A stretch of DNA of 23,421 nt from NCBI GenBank assembly GCA_000431835.1, contig HF987911.1, positions 1 through 23,421 on the forward strand. The letters are read 5' to 3'. Each line of letters opens with the position of its first letter. Position 1 is the stretch's first letter. The stretch is from Succinatimonas sp. CAG:777 (GTDB taxonomy: Bacteria; Pseudomonadota; Gammaproteobacteria; Enterobacterales; Succinivibrionaceae). The position numbers and the translations under genes are program-made. Of this stretch, positions 21,797 to 23,421 are shown piece after piece. The notes beneath the pieces are model-generated. The model had not been told where the DNA came from. It saw nothing but the letters and a program-made list of their open reading frames with translations, and made no database searches.

Positions 21797-23257
21797 GTGA
21801 ACATCTTGTTATTATCATCAGAAGTTGCAGGCATCATGAAATCAGGCGGTCTTGCAGATGTTGCCAAGGCTTTGCCTTTACAGCTACAGGCTGAAGGTCA
21901 TGATGTCAGAGTTGTCATGCCATGCTATACCACCATCAAGGATTACGATAAACTTGAGGTGATAGCACATGGCGTTTTGAATGAAAACAATCCAGATGAA
22001 AAACTTCGCATCCCCTATTCAATTAGAAAGACCTATCTTAATAAAGTAGTTGAAGTTTGGTTAGTTGAATGTCCTAGGTACTTTGACAGAACCTCTATGT
22101 ACGGTGACAACAACCAGGCTTATGCTGATAATGGAGAGAGATTTGCTTTCTTCTCAGCTGCAGCTTTAGATGCCTGTAAGCACCTAAACTACTGGTTTGA
22201 TATCCTGCACTGCAATGACTGGCACACCGGAATTGCGCCTATGTTAATGCGGATTAAATACGCATTAGACCCTTATCTATCAAGAGCTCGCTCTGTACTT
22301 ACCATTCATAATGGTGCTTTCCAAGGTGCCTTTGACAGATCACAAATTGCGATCTTGCCTGAAATTGCCAATATCTATAATGACAAGATCACTCAAGGTT
22401 CATATATCAATTTCTTAAAATGCGGTGTTTTCTATGCTGATAAAATCAACACCGTAAGCCCAGGTTACGCCAGTGAACTTACCACTTATTTAGGTGGTCA
22501 TGGTATGACGCAGAACTATCTTGACAGACAACAAGATCTTTCAGGTATCGTCAATGGTTGTGACTACTCTGACTGGGATCCTTCTACAGATCAATTGCTG
22601 CGAATAAGATATGATGTTAAGAACCTAGATCAAAAGGTTCTAGGCAAGTACCTCTTACAGAGAAAGCTTGGCCTTGAGATGGGTGATACCCCAATGTATG
22701 GTATGGTTGCAAGACTTACCGACCAAAAAGGTATAGGTCTTTTAATTCCTATCTTAGACAGATTCTTACAGCATAAAGTTCAGGTTGTAATTGAGGGAAC
22801 AGGAGATCCTTACTTACAGCAGCAGATGACTGAAATTGCTAATCGTCATCCTGGTAAAATGATCTTCCAGCCTGTATATGACAATATGTTAGCTCATCAG
22901 ATTGAAGCTGGCTCTGACTTCTTCTTGATGCCATCAATTTTTGAGCCTTGCGGTTTAAATCAGATCTACTCTTTAGCTTACGGTACTCTACCTATCGTAC
23001 GTGCTGTAGGTGGACTTAAAGATACTGTTAAAGACTATGATCAGGATAGAGTAAACGGTGACGGCTTTATGTTCTTCGATCCAAGTTCTGAGGAGTTACT
23101 ATCCTGCTTACGTCGTACTTTAATTCTGTATTTAGAAGATCCTTCAGAGATGAAGCGTATTAAGCAGAACGCTATGAGAGTACGCTTTAACTGGTCTGAT
23201 TCATGTAAAAATTACATTGAACTGTATAAGAGTGCTTTAAAGAAGCCTAAGTGGTAG
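21797..23257 (+). CDS. glgA: Glycogen synthase (ADP-glucose type)
   Basis: GlgA (GT5 family) adds glucose from ADP-glucose to the growing alpha-1,4 glucan. The start is likely the GTG at 21797: AAGGGG (21785-21790) lies six bases before it but directly abuts the TTG at 21791, and the GTG yields the standard MNILLLSSEV N-terminus. The ADP-glucose loop reads KSGGLADV (15-22), with Ser where E. coli has Thr in KTGGL. HCNDWHTG (138-145), TIHNGAFQG and the C-terminal FEPCGLNQIYSLAYG with E383 complete the active site. It has 486 residues against 477 in E. coli. A strong hairpin follows the stop. Confidence 0.95.
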   Translation: MNILLLSSEVAGIMKSGGLADVAKALPLQLQAEGHDVRVVMPCYTTIKDYDKLEVIAHGVLNENNPDEKLRIPYSIRKTYLNKVVEVWLVECPRYFDRTSMYGDNNQAYADNGERFAFFSAAALDACKHLNYWFDILHCNDWHTGIAPMLMRIKYALDPYLSRARSVLTIHNGAFQGAFDRSQIAILPEIANIYNDKITQGSYINFLKCGVFYADKINTVSPGYASELTTYLGGHGMTQNYLDRQQDLSGIVNGCDYSDWDPSTDQLLRIRYDVKNLDQKVLGKYLLQRKLGLEMGDTPMYGMVARLTDQKGIGLLIPILDRFLQHKVQVVIEGTGDPYLQQQMTEIANRHPGKMIFQPVYDNMLAHQIEAGSDFFLMPSIFEPCGLNQIYSLAYGTLPIVRAVGGLKDTVKDYDQDRVNGDGFMFFDPSSEELLSCLRRTLILYLEDPSEMKRIKQNAMRVRFNWSDSCKNYIELYKSALKKPKW

Positions 23258-23277
23258 TTCTCTTGACACGTAGGATT

Positions 23278-23311
23278 AAAAAGCTCTGAAGATTTTCTTT
23301 CAGAGCTTTTT
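23278..23311. terminator. Bidirectional terminator after glgA
   Basis: AAAAAGCTCTGA (23278-23289) pairs perfectly with TCAGAGCTTTTT (23300-23311). A and T runs on the two sides let it end both glgA and the minus-strand gene at the window edge. Confidence 0.88.
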
Positions 23312-23322
23312 AATTAAGACAC

Positions 23323-23421
23323 TTAAACTAGCTGAAACTCAGTAAAAGCTCTTACTTTAGGATCTGCATTGAAGACAGCAGCTATTCTTAACAGCTCATC
23401 CTTTCTAGGCACAATATTGCC
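23323..23421 (-). CDS. 3' end of an unidentified gene (partial)
   Basis: The minus strand carries an open frame of 32 codons entering from the window edge and ending in TAA (23325 to 23323), just before the terminator shared with glgA. The peptide ends RKDELLRIAAVFNADPKVRA then FTEFQLV. It is helical and recalls the C-terminal part of a helix-turn-helix protein, but that is too little to name it. The position before a matching terminator supports a real gene. Confidence 0.5.
   Translation of the reverse strand, partial: GNIVPRKDELLRIAAVFNADPKVRAFTEFQLV

Overview
The window looks like chromosomal DNA from a low-GC gammaproteobacterium. The core genes are typical of that class: coaE-zapD-yacG, lptD-surA-pdxA-rsmA, an XerD whose catalytic residues fall at the E. 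coli positions, rsmC, glgC-glgA and a fermentative D-lactate dehydrogenase. A perfect FNR-type site ahead of ldhA, the glycogen genes and the low GC suggest a fermentative anaerobe or facultative anaerobe. A host-associated Succinivibrionaceae/Aeromonadales member is my best guess; it is inferred from gene content, not proven.

Positions 1 to about 7.3 kb are accessory. A very AT-rich leader precedes a compact operon of cas1, cas2 and an unrecognised 75-codon gene, closed by a strong terminator. No CRISPR array and no interference (effector) gene is visible in the window. Next comes a plus-strand cluster of small genes: a protein with a DUF4258-like shell split by a basic helical insert, a 50-residue basic protein, and a small membrane-anchored coiled coil. 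Facing them on the minus strand are two proteins with ribbon-helix-helix (RHH)-like N-termini; three AAGTCAA half-sites, 22 bp apart and then inverted, lie in front of the first. Then follow an AAA-ATPase/PD-(D/E)XK protein and an aminoglycoside-phosphotransferase-fold protein that appears to have lost its catalytic residues.

From about 7.5 to 18.3 kb the content is mostly core: xerD, a lipoprotein with a possible carbohydrate-binding fold, coaE-zapD-yacG (CoA synthesis, Z-ring bundling, gyrase inhibition), and lptD-surA-pdxA-rsmA-rsmC (LPS export, outer-membrane protein folding, vitamin B6, 16S rRNA methylation). The last five are tightly packed in one direction and end at a bidirectional terminator. 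Behind it, on the minus strand, is a membrane-anchored protein gene whose reading frame breaks at a run of six T.

From about 18.9 kb to the end are ldhA (minus) and glgC-glgA (plus), divided by a 537-bp region rich in palindromes. That region also holds a probable 38-codon minus-strand gene with a CxxC motif. GlgC makes ADP-glucose and GlgA polymerises it into glycogen; LdhA re-oxidises NADH during fermentation. The window ends in the 3' end of another minus-strand gene that shares the glgA terminator.
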